Positions 22,888 to 32,716 of a stretch of 64,000 bases of DNA are shown one piece after another. How positions within the stretch are numbered: position 1 is the stretch's first letter; every line of letters starts with the position of its first letter. This DNA comes from Holothuria scabra. Taxonomy: Eukaryota; Echinodermata; Holothuroidea; Aspidochirotida; Holothuriidae. The stretch spans positions 2,542,001-2,606,000 of the forward strand of contig CM074187.1 in assembly GCA_037179385.1 (NCBI GenBank), read 5' to 3'. Both the position numbers and the translations under genes were made by a program. Under the pieces are notes generated by a model that had not been told where the DNA came from, searched no databases, and saw only the letters and a list, made by a program, of their open reading frames with translations.

Positions 22888-24040
22888 GACTTATGGTAAA
22901 ATTGCATCAGTTAGGCATCCAGGGGAGATGTGCGGACTGGATCAAGTCTTGGCTTTTTGGTAGATTCCAGAGGGTTGTTGTAAATGGTTATTTCTCCTCT
23001 TGGAATGATGTCACAAGTGGAGTACCACAAGGTTCTGTTCTGGGCCCAATTCTTTTTCTAGTTTTTATAAATGATATTGATTGCTCTCTCTCATCCTGTA
23101 TTAGTAAGTTTTCTGATGACACTAAGCTCTATAGGAATGTTAATGACGGAAAGGATGCTTCTCTGTTGCAGAGGGACTTAGATAGGCTGGTTACTTGGTC
23201 TCAGACTTGGCAAATGTCTTTTAATGCTGATAAATGCAAAGTTCTTCACTTTGGATCCAAGAATTTGGGTCATAAGTATACCATGGCTGGTAGTGTTCTA
23301 GGTAATGTGACTTCTGAAAAAGACTTGTGTTTTGTCATTTCAAACGATTTGAAACCTTCTAGGCAGTGCGCAGCAGCTGCCGCTAGGGCTAATAGGGTGC
23401 TTGGTTTAATCAAGAGGAATTTCAGCAATTTCAGTAAAGATATTGTGCTAAATCTTTAAAAGCAGTTGGTTAGGCCACATCTTGATTATGCTGTGCAGGC
23501 ATGGAACCCTTTTTATGAAAAGGACAAGTTTATTTTAGAGCAGTTTCAGAGGAGGGCCACACGGCTTATTCACAATGTGCGTAATCTCCCTTATCAAGAT
23601 AGGCTCAATTGTCTAGGACTTACTTCTCTCGAGTTAAGAAGGATTAGGGGGGATATGCTGCAGGTTTTCAAGTTCCTTTCTGGTTATGATTCTCTATCTA
23701 ACTGTAACTACTTAGAGATTTGTGCTAATCCCAGTGTTCGTGGCCATAATAAGAAGCTTGTAAAATGTTTCTCTAGACTTGACATCAGAAAGTTCAGTTT
23801 CTCTCATAGGGTTGTCAATGAGTGGAACAGTCTCCCTGAGTGGGTTGTTAATTCCTCTTCAGTCAACTGCTTCAAGATTAACATTGACAAGTACTACTGT
23901 GACAGTGGCAGGATCTGATTGTATTGGGTTTGTTTAGTCTTTGTTTGGATTAGGTGTTGTTTTTGGGTCTGTTCTATAAGGCATCTTATGGGGTTTTTAC
24001 CCTCCTTTGCCCTTTAACTTGTTATGTTATGTTATGTTAA
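22888..24040 (+). pseudogene. CR1/L2-like LINE, 5'-truncated reverse transcriptase ORF
   Basis: One reading frame from about 22893 to 23918, interrupted by a single TAA at 23457-23459. Upstream of it are the reverse transcriptase signatures SGVPQGSVLGPILF and FSDDTKLY (the usual F/YADD catalytic box is here FSDD). Downstream are HLDYAVQAWNPF, QRRATRLIHNVRNLP, LELRRIRGDMLQVFK and EWNSLPEWVVNSSSVNCFK, typical of CR1/L2/Jockey-type LINE C-termini. The endonuclease and N-terminal parts are missing. The 3' end is a (TTATG)n tail at about 24013-24038, followed by a C run. The intact frame suggests a fairly young but dead copy. A decayed relative lies at 9560-10110. Confidence 0.9.
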
Positions 24041-25181
24041 AAGATCGTCGCCCCCCCCCCCTCCTCCTCGCTGGTGATGTACCCTTGTTGTGAGTTCTTA
24101 TAATAACATCTCCATCTATGATTGAAAAGAGCCCGGAATTTTCCAACTTGTGTAAATATATGATTTACACAGCAGAACTACGAAAATTAAATTTAACACT
24201 TGACACTTTACCTATTGACAGCTTGGGCGTAATTGATCCCTGATCGGACAAGCCTGTCCGATAAAAGCCGGGTCTGCCGGTGTGACGTCACGAACATTTT
24301 TATTTTTATATACCTCTAAAGCAAACAATTATCAGACTAATTTACACTGGTTGGAAAGAGTGGGATCCCATCGGAACAGAGATGAGTAAGATTTTAGTTA
24401 CAAAAAGCTATAAAAATCGGATAAACCGACCCGAATTCGTTATACCGCGGCTTTATGCCAACCACTTCATTTTCAGGATACCATCTTTTGTCAATCTAGG
24501 CCAGCATTTGTTATCATGCGTGGTACATGAGTTTGAACTGATGGTACCAGTTTGGTTCAGGTCAAATTCAATCATGTCTACTACACTTTGCCGGTGTATG
24601 TGTACATGATGTTTATACAAACGTAGCTGACGACGTACACGTTCATATCTCGTACATTGATAAGTTTGGCTACTAGGTAATTGCATCGGAATGATTGCGG
24701 TCTGATGAAGGACAACTTGATAAGTAATCCGATCGACTTGACTAACTTAGACGGTCACAACTGAACTGCTGGTTGGTGTTTTGACTGAGGGACACTTTTG
24801 ACCATCCATTATCCAATGTGGTAGCCCAGCTTACTCGCCTATCAACTGACAGTTCTCGGTGGCGTGCGATACAGGAATTTGGAAAGGCTGTCTTCTAGGC
24901 TAAGTTTTGTGGAGAAATGGCAGCAAATATGATCGGAGTTAGGAAGGCATCCTGTGAGCCTGGTGCCCCCCTCTCACGGGTATGGTTGAATTGGGCCTTA
25001 CCTAGGTTAGACCAAGGCTAGACCTTGGGCTAACTTCTTTTGTCGTTTTTATTCATAGACAGGCCCTTAGCCAACCTTTTGAAATTACAGCAGCCTAGGC
25101 TAGGCCTAGCCTAACGTTAGGCCTAATCAATTGGGTAACTTTGGCTAGCCTAACGTTACTTGTCCTAACTTTTACTTAGGC
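24041..25181. other. Intergenic; possible first exon of the carrier gene
   Basis: Contains an unassigned stretch (24120-24880), a possible short coding exon (24917-24979, separate entry), and a block from 25080 rich in CCTAGGC and CCTAACGTTA words like the region around the HAT1 start. Confidence 0.4.
24917..24979 (+). CDS. Candidate carrier exon 1 (uncertain)
   Basis: An ATG in strong Kozak context (G at -3, G at +4) opens 21 codons beginning MAANMIGVRKASCEPG and ends CGG followed by gtatgg, a usable donor in phase 0. Phase 0 is what the first certain carrier exon (32660) requires. Human citrin begins with a short exon reading MAAAK, which gives slight support. The weakness is that any ATG-to-GT stretch can look like this, and the intron would be 7.7 kb. 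A competing candidate is at 31099-31140. Confidence 0.25.
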
Positions 25182-26335
25182 TTTGGAGAATTTTTGTGAT
25201 GGCTGAGGTGGTTTAGCCAATCAGAAGGTTGGGTTACGAATCAGAAGGTTATGTGGTCTCCAATTCCACACGTGCTCATTTATCCCCATCAGCGCCAGTC
25301 CTGTTCTCCAGCCGATCTGTGAAGGTATGAACATAAAGGGTACCGGTTAGCATGCAGTTAAGTTATGACTGACGTCTTGATACACGTGTCTAGATATGCT
25401 GAATAATGAGAATGGTTGAAGTTGAATGGGGGTAGCGATAGTCTTATCGCCATCCGCTGGTAATTGTTACGTAATTATACTAGCCACACTCAAGTCTACA
25501 CCAAGCAGATCGTGACGGTGGGAACTAGTGAGTCAGCTGGCACCATCGATCTGTTGTAGTAGGCGGTTCATTTGGGCAATTGAATGGCTCTGCCAGTGAG
25601 TTGAGAAGCCACCAGTACGTTAAATACTCTGGCAGAGATAAATGCTGCTGGCGGTGATTTGCCAATGATATGCAGATGAATTGCCGAGGTTGCACTGCCG
25701 GTATAAGCTGGACCCCAATTAAGCTGACCGTGGCAGTTGAAATGCTGCAACCGTAGTAATGCTTTGCCTACCAGAATACTGCAATCTGTGACGCTGCAGG
25801 GCTAGGCTTAGGTCTAGATAAGCTACGTAGTAAATGCCAATACAGTTATAGCACGTAAGTTAGTGTGCGTACAGTAAGTAAACTGGCCTAAATACAAGCG
25901 ATGACTTGATTGTTTTGATCGTGCACCTTGCGGCGCTGAACAACAAGTGGACGTTCTTGTGATTATAATGATACGAGGCCAAAGTGAGAAAGACAATCGA
26001 TATAACTATAGATAAAATGTTGATTGCAATGCTAAGTACTCTATGGTACCTGTATGGTCTTCTCTGCAAGAAACTGCTGTCTCGAAATTGCTGGTTGATG
26101 AGTCGAGACTAAAGGTGAAAGGCGTCTGCTGAGTCCAATCACGTAATGCTGCAGTGTAGTGTTCTATTCGCAGTCTACAGCATGACCTCAGTGTACGTGA
26201 CTATGAAAACTGAATGTGTGCTCAACAGCTGTAGGCATGTTGACCCTAATTAACATAATCTATGCCGGAATGTTTGGTTGGAATGCAGAGAAAAAGTACA
26301 TTTGAAAGTGAGGGCGCTAAAGCTAATCACTACAA
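25182..26335 (-). repeat. LTR copy (3' LTR on the minus strand)
   Basis: 1,154 bp, nearly identical to 26505-27655. It contains a 3-bp insertion near 25480 relative to the other copy (attatactagcc versus attatagcc). The identical 60- and 69-codon open frames in both copies simply reflect the duplication. Confidence 0.8.
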
Positions 26336-26504
26336 CTAGCTTCCCGCTAGATTGCAAGTAAAATGAAGCAATCGATACAAATAGGAGTAAAGTATAAACG
26401 TCAAATGTACGATACAATATGGTTTAAATAATACAAGATTTTTGATTAAGGAAACTTATATGGAGAACAGGAAAGGCACAGGAGGATCACGTCGGGGTCA
26501 CCAA
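26336..26504 (-). other. Residual interior of the LTR element with primer-binding-site-like sequence
   Basis: 169 bp. Its right end, read on the minus strand, is TTGGTGACCCCGACGTGATC, the presumed primer-binding site. Its left end, next to the downstream LTR, reads AGCGGGAAGCTAG on the minus strand, a weak polypurine-tract candidate. There is no coding capacity. Confidence 0.6.
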
Positions 26505-27655
26505 TTTGGAGAATTTTTGTGATGGCTGAGGTGGTTTAGCCAATCAGAAGGTTGGGTTACGAATCAGAAGGTTATGTGGTCTCCAATTCCACACGTGCTC
26601 ATTTATCCCCATCAGCGCCAGTCCTGTTCTCCAGCCGATCTGTGAAGGTATGAACATAAAGGGTACCGGTTAGCATGCAGTTAAGTTATGACTGACGTCT
26701 TGATACACGTGTCTAGATATGCTGAATAATGAGAATGGTTGAAGTTGAATGGGGGTAGCGATAGTCTTATCGCCATCCGCTGGTAATTGTTACGTAATTA
26801 TAGCCACACTCAAGTCTACACCAAGCAGATCGTGACGGTGGGAACTAGTGAGTCAGCTGGCACCATCGATCTGTTGTAGTAGGCGGTTCATTTGGGCAAT
26901 TGAATGGCTCTGCCAGTGAGTTGAGAAGCCACCAGTACGTTAAATACTCTGGCAGAGATAAATGCTGCTGGCGGTGATTTGCCAATGATATGCAGATGAA
27001 TTGCCGAGGTTGCACTGCCGGTATAAGCTGGACCCCAATTAAGCTGACCGTGGCAGTTGAAATGCTGCAACCGTAGTAATGCTTTGCCTACCAGAATACT
27101 GCAATCTGTGACGCTGCAGGGCTAGGCTTAGGTCTAGATAAGCTACGTAGTAAATGCCAATACAGTTATAGCACGTAAGTTAGTGTGCGTACAGTAAGTA
27201 AACTGGCCTAAATACAAGCGATGACTTGATTGTTTTGATCGTGCACCTTGCGGCGCTGAACAACAAGTGGACGTTCTTGTGATTATAATGATACGAGGCC
27301 AAAGTGAGAAAGACAATCGATATAACTATAGATAAAATGTTGATTGCAATGCTAAGTACTCTATGGTACCTGTATGGTCTTCTCTGCAAGAAACTGCTGT
27401 CTCGAAATTGCTGGTTGATGAGTCGAGACTAAAGATGAAAGGCGTCTGCTGAGTCCAATCACGTAATGCTGCAGTGTAGTGTTCTATTCGCAGTCTACAG
27501 CATGACCTCAGTGTACGTGACTATGAAAACTGAATGTGTGCTCAACAGCTGTAGGCATGTTGACCCTAATTAACATAATCTATGCCGGAATGTTTGGTTG
27601 GAATGCAGAGAAAAAGTACATTTGAAAGTGAGGGCGCTAAAGCTAATCACTACAA
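26505..27655 (-). repeat. LTR copy (5' LTR on the minus strand)
   Basis: 1,151 bp, matching 25182-26335 with a 3-bp deletion and about one visible substitution (aaagatg versus aaaggtg near 27430). Confidence 0.8.
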
Positions 27656-28689
27656 GGCCTAGGCCTAGGGCTTAGGCCCAGCCTACCTATCCAGACCAAG
27701 GCCTTGACCCTAACTTTAGACTGAGCCAAACATTTAGTCACAGGCGTAAAAATACCGAACGGCTAAGTTAGGCCTAGGCCTAAACCCAGGCATATTGCCA
27801 ACAGTATGCAGGGTCACCGTGATGTCAGGGCACAGGTCGTCGTAGCGTTATATACTTATAGGCTAGGCCTAGTTTATATAAGTTAGCCTAGTATATATAG
27901 CCTATATAACAAGGAAAAGGTAAGTCACATCGCCTAACACCAACACAGTGCTTGGCACAAAACTCTTCATGATTTCTCACCTCATACTACATTTACCCCA
28001 TCAAATCTCTCTAGAACCTTCCCATCATCTTCTTCTGTAGAAACACCACAAAAATTTAAGTTGTCTTAAACAAAGGACCTCACATCAAATGCAAAAAATC
28101 TTCTCCGATTCAATGCTAACGACGGACTAGATCACTCTTCTCCAATTCCTTGCATGCATATATACTATGTATACTACATAACGCTAGGAGGACCTGTGTG
28201 TCAGGGTGTGGGTAACTCTGCCTTTCATACAGTACATTCTGATGACTGTGTGTTTGGTCTAAGACCTAATGCTGTAACCATAAGACTAAGAGACCCTACA
28301 TGTCAGAAAAAATAGCCTTAGAACAATCTGGTCAAGAACTGTTCTCAGTACTAATTATAGGCCTAGGCCTATGCCCATTTAAGCATTTGAAAATGATCAT
28401 CAAGGTTGACATTTGATCGCCCTTTATCTCAGAATTTGACTCCCTTTTTGCCAGCAATTATTTGAGAATTTGTTGTAAGTTGTTATTTGAACCCCAAAGT
28501 TGTTGGGCTTCTTTTGTACCAGAATGGTAATCAAATCTGCTGCTCATGTAAGCAGCTAATTGGAGTAATGAACCAGTGGTAGGGTACTACAGTATATTTG
28601 GGAACCGCAGTTTTTCCCTTAAAACTGCGGTAGCCATGAGGGATCTCCTTAAAGGCTAGTATCCCGCAATGTAGGGTAAATGCATCTTT
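27656..28689. other. Intergenic; AGGCCTAGGC-rich block then unassigned sequence
   Basis: 27656-27905 is dense in AGGCCTAGGC, CTAGGCCTA and TATATAG words, resembling 10200-11100 and 25080-25170. Shorter bursts occur near 28355. No exon identified. Confidence 0.5.
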
Positions 28690-29560
28690 GCCTGGTGCAT
28701 TTTCAGGCTTAAAACTTTGTAGCTTTAAACAAATGGTTTCCTGCTACAAGACAATATCATGCAATTTCTCCCTCAGGCCGTCACATGACTCCTTAGTGAA
28801 AACAGATGTAAAATACTTGTTCAAAAGATTTGCAGCTAAAGCATTATTTGTTACCAATTCACCATTGGAGTCAATAAGTGGACCAACTTTCTCTTTGGTT
28901 TTCAATTTTGAACGAGTATGCATAAAACGATTTAGCATCATGTTTGATATTTTCAGCCAGTTTCACTTTAAAGTGCCTTTTTGCCTCCTTTACAGTATAC
29001 TCATTCAAACTTTGCTGATAAATTGAATAATTAGTGTCTGTCCGACATGCTCGGTACTGCTTCCATAAATGATACTTCTTTTTAGCAGCCCTGTGAGCAG
29101 CTTTTGCTATTCATTTAGGTTTACTCTCATACTTCTTTTACCTCATTGGAATGAATTTTTTGACACAATTTTCTAACACAATTTTGAGGGAGTCCCACAT
29201 CTCTAGGGTTGATCTTTGCAAGAACCTTTCATTCCAATCAATTTTACTTCCTGTAAGTACTCCCTTATTGCATTATAGTCACCTTTCCTGTAATCATAAA
29301 GAATTTGCCTGCTCTGTTTTAATTCAATGCTGACTATTAGTTCAAATTTTAAATCATGTGATTACTAGTAGCTAGGCAATCGCCAACAACCATATTCTCA
29401 ATCATATCGGACTCGAAACTTCAAGATATGGCATCTTACTAATTAGACTCTGAACATTAACACAAAAACCTTTTAGTTTACTTTCAAAATTATCAGTTTC
29501 AATATCATTTTTACTAGATACAGTACTTGGCCGTTATTATTTACAGTATTTACACTATTT
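28690..29560 (-). pseudogene. CR1-like LINE fragment (endonuclease to pre-RT region)
   Basis: Minus-strand translation contains KEKVGPLIDSNGELVTNNAL followed by NKYFTSVFTKE, the linker found between endonuclease and reverse transcriptase in CR1-like LINEs. Upstream pieces read CRTDTNYSIYQ and EYTVKEAKRHFKVKLAENIK, and farther upstream FCVNVQSLISKM, an endonuclease-start-like motif. Frames are broken and parts are deleted. The reverse transcriptase is absent. Confidence 0.75.
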
Positions 29561-30006
29561 GCAGATCTACTACTACCTACATTTTGACTAAGCATTAATT
29601 TGCTTCATCAAAGAAATATTGTTAATGTATTTGAGCAGTCAAAAAAAAGGCAACTTGGCTTTCATCCTGATACATGTTTTGTTTTAAGGGTTGCTCTTAT
29701 CCTGAGGTTGGTGCTTAGCATTGGCAATGGAGAAGGAAAACAAAACAGTGAGAGAGCCACCAGGGGAGAATTAGCTGTGGCCGACCCAACTTAAACCAAT
29801 TTGTTTGAACTAAGCCGTAAAATCTTATGTATAGTAACTTACGACCTAACAAATCTTATCCTGATATTTGTTATGGTATGCACATTAGAGTATGAAGGCA
29901 AGCATCATAGTCCTGAAGTTTTGACTTCAGAGAAATACTGTTACTGTTAATAGATTTCTTTCATTCAAATCGGCATGAAAGTTGCCAAAGTAAATTGTAC
30001 TCATGA
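29561..30006. other. Intergenic with SINE fragment
   Basis: 29710-29815 resembles the body of the tRNA-derived SINE (ggcaatggagaaggaaaac, then ggccgacccaacttaaacc). The remainder is unassigned. Confidence 0.5.
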
Positions 30007-30173
30007 CAGTGTTGTAACAAGTCACGACTCTAGTCACTTCCTCTTAAAATGATACTGACTCGATAGAATTCAGGAGTAATTTTCCCATTAAAATAGTACA
30101 GTGACTTGAGTCACTCAAAAGTTTTAAAACCTGTGACTCGAGTCACTAATCTGGTGACTCCATTACAACACTG
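30007..30173. mobile_element. Short hAT-like MITE with 8-bp target duplication
   Basis: 167 bp with inverted ends CAGTGTTGTAA and TTACAACACTG. It is flanked by ACTCATGA (29999-30006) and ACTCATGG (30174-30181), an 8-bp duplication with one change. The interior is nearly palindromic, made of GTGACTCGAGTCAC-like words. Confidence 0.8.
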
Positions 30174-30560
30174 ACTCATGGTAGAATTAGAAGAGGTTTC
30201 AGACTCTTAGATAGAGCAACAATGATGATTTTGTACAAAGCTCTAGAACGACTTGTCTTGGAGTATGGATTACCTGTTGGGTCACCATTTTCTGTAGAAA
30301 TGATAGCTGTTGAATCTGTACAATGTAGAGCAACTAATTTAGTTCCTGGATTAAGCAAGTTGTCAGAATAAACTAAAAGTATAGAGCAAGGCTTACGAGT
30401 TAAAATGTTGTTATGTACAGTGCACGCATTTCAGTGGGATGAATACCACCAACCACTTATCCTTAGTACCTTCTGTACTGTACAGGTTCTGTGACAAGAG
30501 GTCATACTTATTAGACTGTTAAATCCAGATTCATGGCAAAAGCTTTTTTAGGCTATGATG
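30174..30560 (+). pseudogene. CR1/L2-like LINE fragment, C-terminal region
   Basis: The plus-strand frame reads RGFRLLDRATMMILYKALER, LVLEYGLPVGSPFS and VESVQCRATNLVPGLSKLSE, then a stop. This is the post-RT domain of a CR1/L2-like LINE of a different family from the copy at 22888. The short MITE at 30007-30173 lies at its left edge. Confidence 0.7.
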
Positions 30561-32659
30561 TATTAATCATTTGAGTGTCTTTGTCACGGGTGGGAACTGT
30601 AAAGGACCAGGCCGGTAATGTTCTTGTGATTTGGCCCTTGGACACGACAACACCATGAACAATTTCACACCGATTAGCTTTTGTACGTGCTTTAATCTTG
30701 GTCTTACGTGCTTTCATTATACGAACATGTACCTTTGGTTACATAATTAAATTCATTTCATGAGTAGAAATATATTCATTCAGGGAAACATCAAACATAC
30801 GTCAATACATTTATACATACATACATACATACACACTGAAAAAAGGAGACTCAAACCGTCTGTGGGCGAGTGCACTTTGATATGCTGAGTCCGTTTGCGT
30901 GAAGACGATGTCCTTCTAGAACAAGTGGAATATATAGCCCTGCGATCGCGAAAGAGATGTTTGGCTGCGCGACAGTTCAGGAACTCGCGAAATAAATAGG
31001 TGGCGGTGTTCTCTGACAAGAGATTTCAGATTAAGTCCTTGATAGTACCTGGTATCATGAGCGATAGTCAAACCGGGCGACAGACGTAGGTTAAGTCGAT
31101 GGCAAGGTTAAAACCAAGACTAGCCGTCGTGAAAACCCTGGTGAAGTGTACAAAATTATAATACATCACTAGTGATATATTCTAATACACTGTCAAATAT
31201 TCCAGCATGGCAACATACATTTCACTCTTTGACAGGACTTATAATTTACATTGGTTTTGTAATTTGCACAAAAGACAACAAAACAATTTTGTCTGGCTAC
31301 TCTTAGCAGCTCTCAAGTTCCCTGTGGCTGGGCATAATGCCTTTTAAAAGTAAAATTTCGTCCTACTTTGCACTTGCACCTTGCATTTCTTGCGTTACTA
31401 TTTACACCTTAGATCACATTCTCATTAGCACCCTAAAAATCACAGTATACATCGCTCCATAAATAGCTTCTTTACTATACAAGTTACACAGTCCCACTTC
31501 TCAACTTTTAATCAATACATTCTTGACGTCATTCTGATTCACTGACTATGTAGGTAAACAGTTGCTTAATAAAGACACACATGTATAGCATTTCAACTGT
31601 TTCTTGAATATTTTACAACAACAACAAATGCCATCAGAAAGGTAAACAGTTGCTTAGACATACGTAAAACATTTCATTACTTAAGGATTCAATAACAAAC
31701 TTTAACTTACGGAATTTCCGGAGTAGGCTTATGACACTGAATGGACTTTTCGGTGAGAGATTGGTTGGGTTTAAAACCAGGAGCCGCCTGACCTCACAAA
31801 ATATAATTTTAATAAATATTGGCCTCTGCGCCAATATCCCTCAAGGGATCGACCTCAGCGACGATCTGCCTCAATTAACGTATTTTTGCCCCTGCGTTGG
31901 GCTTGACACCCTCAATGATGCCAAAAATTAACTATTTTGCCCTCGATGACAAAATTTAGGTCGGCTCCTCAATATTTCAGTCCATTCCTGCTGCTAGGTG
32001 TTTGGCAACTGCTTGTTTTTAGCGGGAACCGCCCTGCCTGCAGCAAGCCATAGGGGGATTAAAGCCAGGTTATTTTCCCTAACAATGGGGAGGTATGCGA
32101 ACCATCCGCACTCACCATATAGAGGCTATTGATAGCGCTCGGCCAACAGAGGGCAGCAACCGGAAATTTAATTTTAACTCTCTGTCTGCGTGACAGTCTT
32201 ACCAAATAACATAGTTTGTTCTCCAACATTGAGTATGTACTTTTAAAGATTCTGTAGATTATTAGATTAGATACACACTGGAAGGAATTGCCCGTCTTGT
32301 TTAATTATACTCTACAGTGTTTTTAAAGTGAACTCATTGCCACTTGGATTGGATTGTGTTTTTCTTTACTTTTGAATTGGCCGGTTGGCCAGCAACATTG
32401 AAGTTGATGTGATATGATGCACTTTTCAAGGACTTAAGCAGGAGTCTGAAAGTCGGAGACAACCAGAATTTCTGTCAAACTACCAAGTATTTTGAACATT
32501 ATGTAGAATTTTGAGCACACTGACTGTAATTTCTTTGAACCAAGGAATAAAGAGTTAGCCCAAGAACTTTTTATTCCCTGATTTTCAATATAAAGTGTAA
32601 TCACCAGATAATGCATGGGTTTAAAAAATGAATTCTCATACCCTTGATCTCTCCTTCAG
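30561..32659. other. Upstream region of the carrier gene
   Basis: 30880-31140 is relatively CpG-rich (gatcgcgaaag, gctgcgcgacag, gaactcgcg) and could be a promoter. It includes the candidate exon at 31099-31140. 31540-31680 has a small internal duplication (gtaaacagttgctta twice). The rest, including the open frame at 31731-31931, is unassigned. Confidence 0.4.
31099..31140 (+). CDS. Alternative candidate carrier exon 1 (uncertain)
   Basis: ATG GCA AGG TTA AAA ... ACC CTG followed by gtgaag, 14 codons (MARLKPRLAVVKTL) ending in phase 0, as the 32660 exon requires. It sits in a small CpG-rich patch 1.5 kb upstream of that exon. The evidence is only phase, position and base composition, and it competes with 24917-24979. 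Confidence 0.2.
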
Positions 32660-32716
32660 GCCTTGCACCTTGTGAAGCGAGCAGAAGCCTTGGAACTGAA
32701 GCGAATTTTTCAGAAG
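32660..32716 (+). CDS. SLC25A12: Carrier exon 2: start of EF-hand domain
   Basis: 57 nt, phase 0 at both ends. The acceptor is ctccttcag and the donor is gtaact. It encodes [19 protein letters not shown], equivalent to human citrin VALTKRADPAELRTIFLK, the first helix of EF-hand 1. Confidence 0.92.

Larger units (their letters stand above)
25182..27654 (-). mobile_element. LTR retrotransposon with almost no interior (two LTRs plus 169 bp)
   Basis: Two direct copies of a 1.15-kb sequence (25182-26335 and 26505-27655) flank only 169 bp. On the minus strand, right after the upstream copy, the sequence reads TTGGTGACCCCGACGTGATC. This has the TGG start and tRNA-complementary look of a primer-binding site used by Gypsy and BEL type elements. 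LTR edges on that strand run TGTAGTGATTAGC to TTCTCCA(AA). The copies differ by a 3-bp indel and about one substitution, implying a recent insertion. AGGC occurs on both outer sides (25178-25181 and 27655-27658) and may be the target duplication, though the flank is low-complexity. No gag or pol remains. Confidence 0.75.

Noticed and set aside
25568..27389. Two identical pairs of minus-strand open frames (60 and 69 codons)
   Set aside because: Their identity comes from the LTR duplication, and the sequences match no gag, pol or host protein I know.
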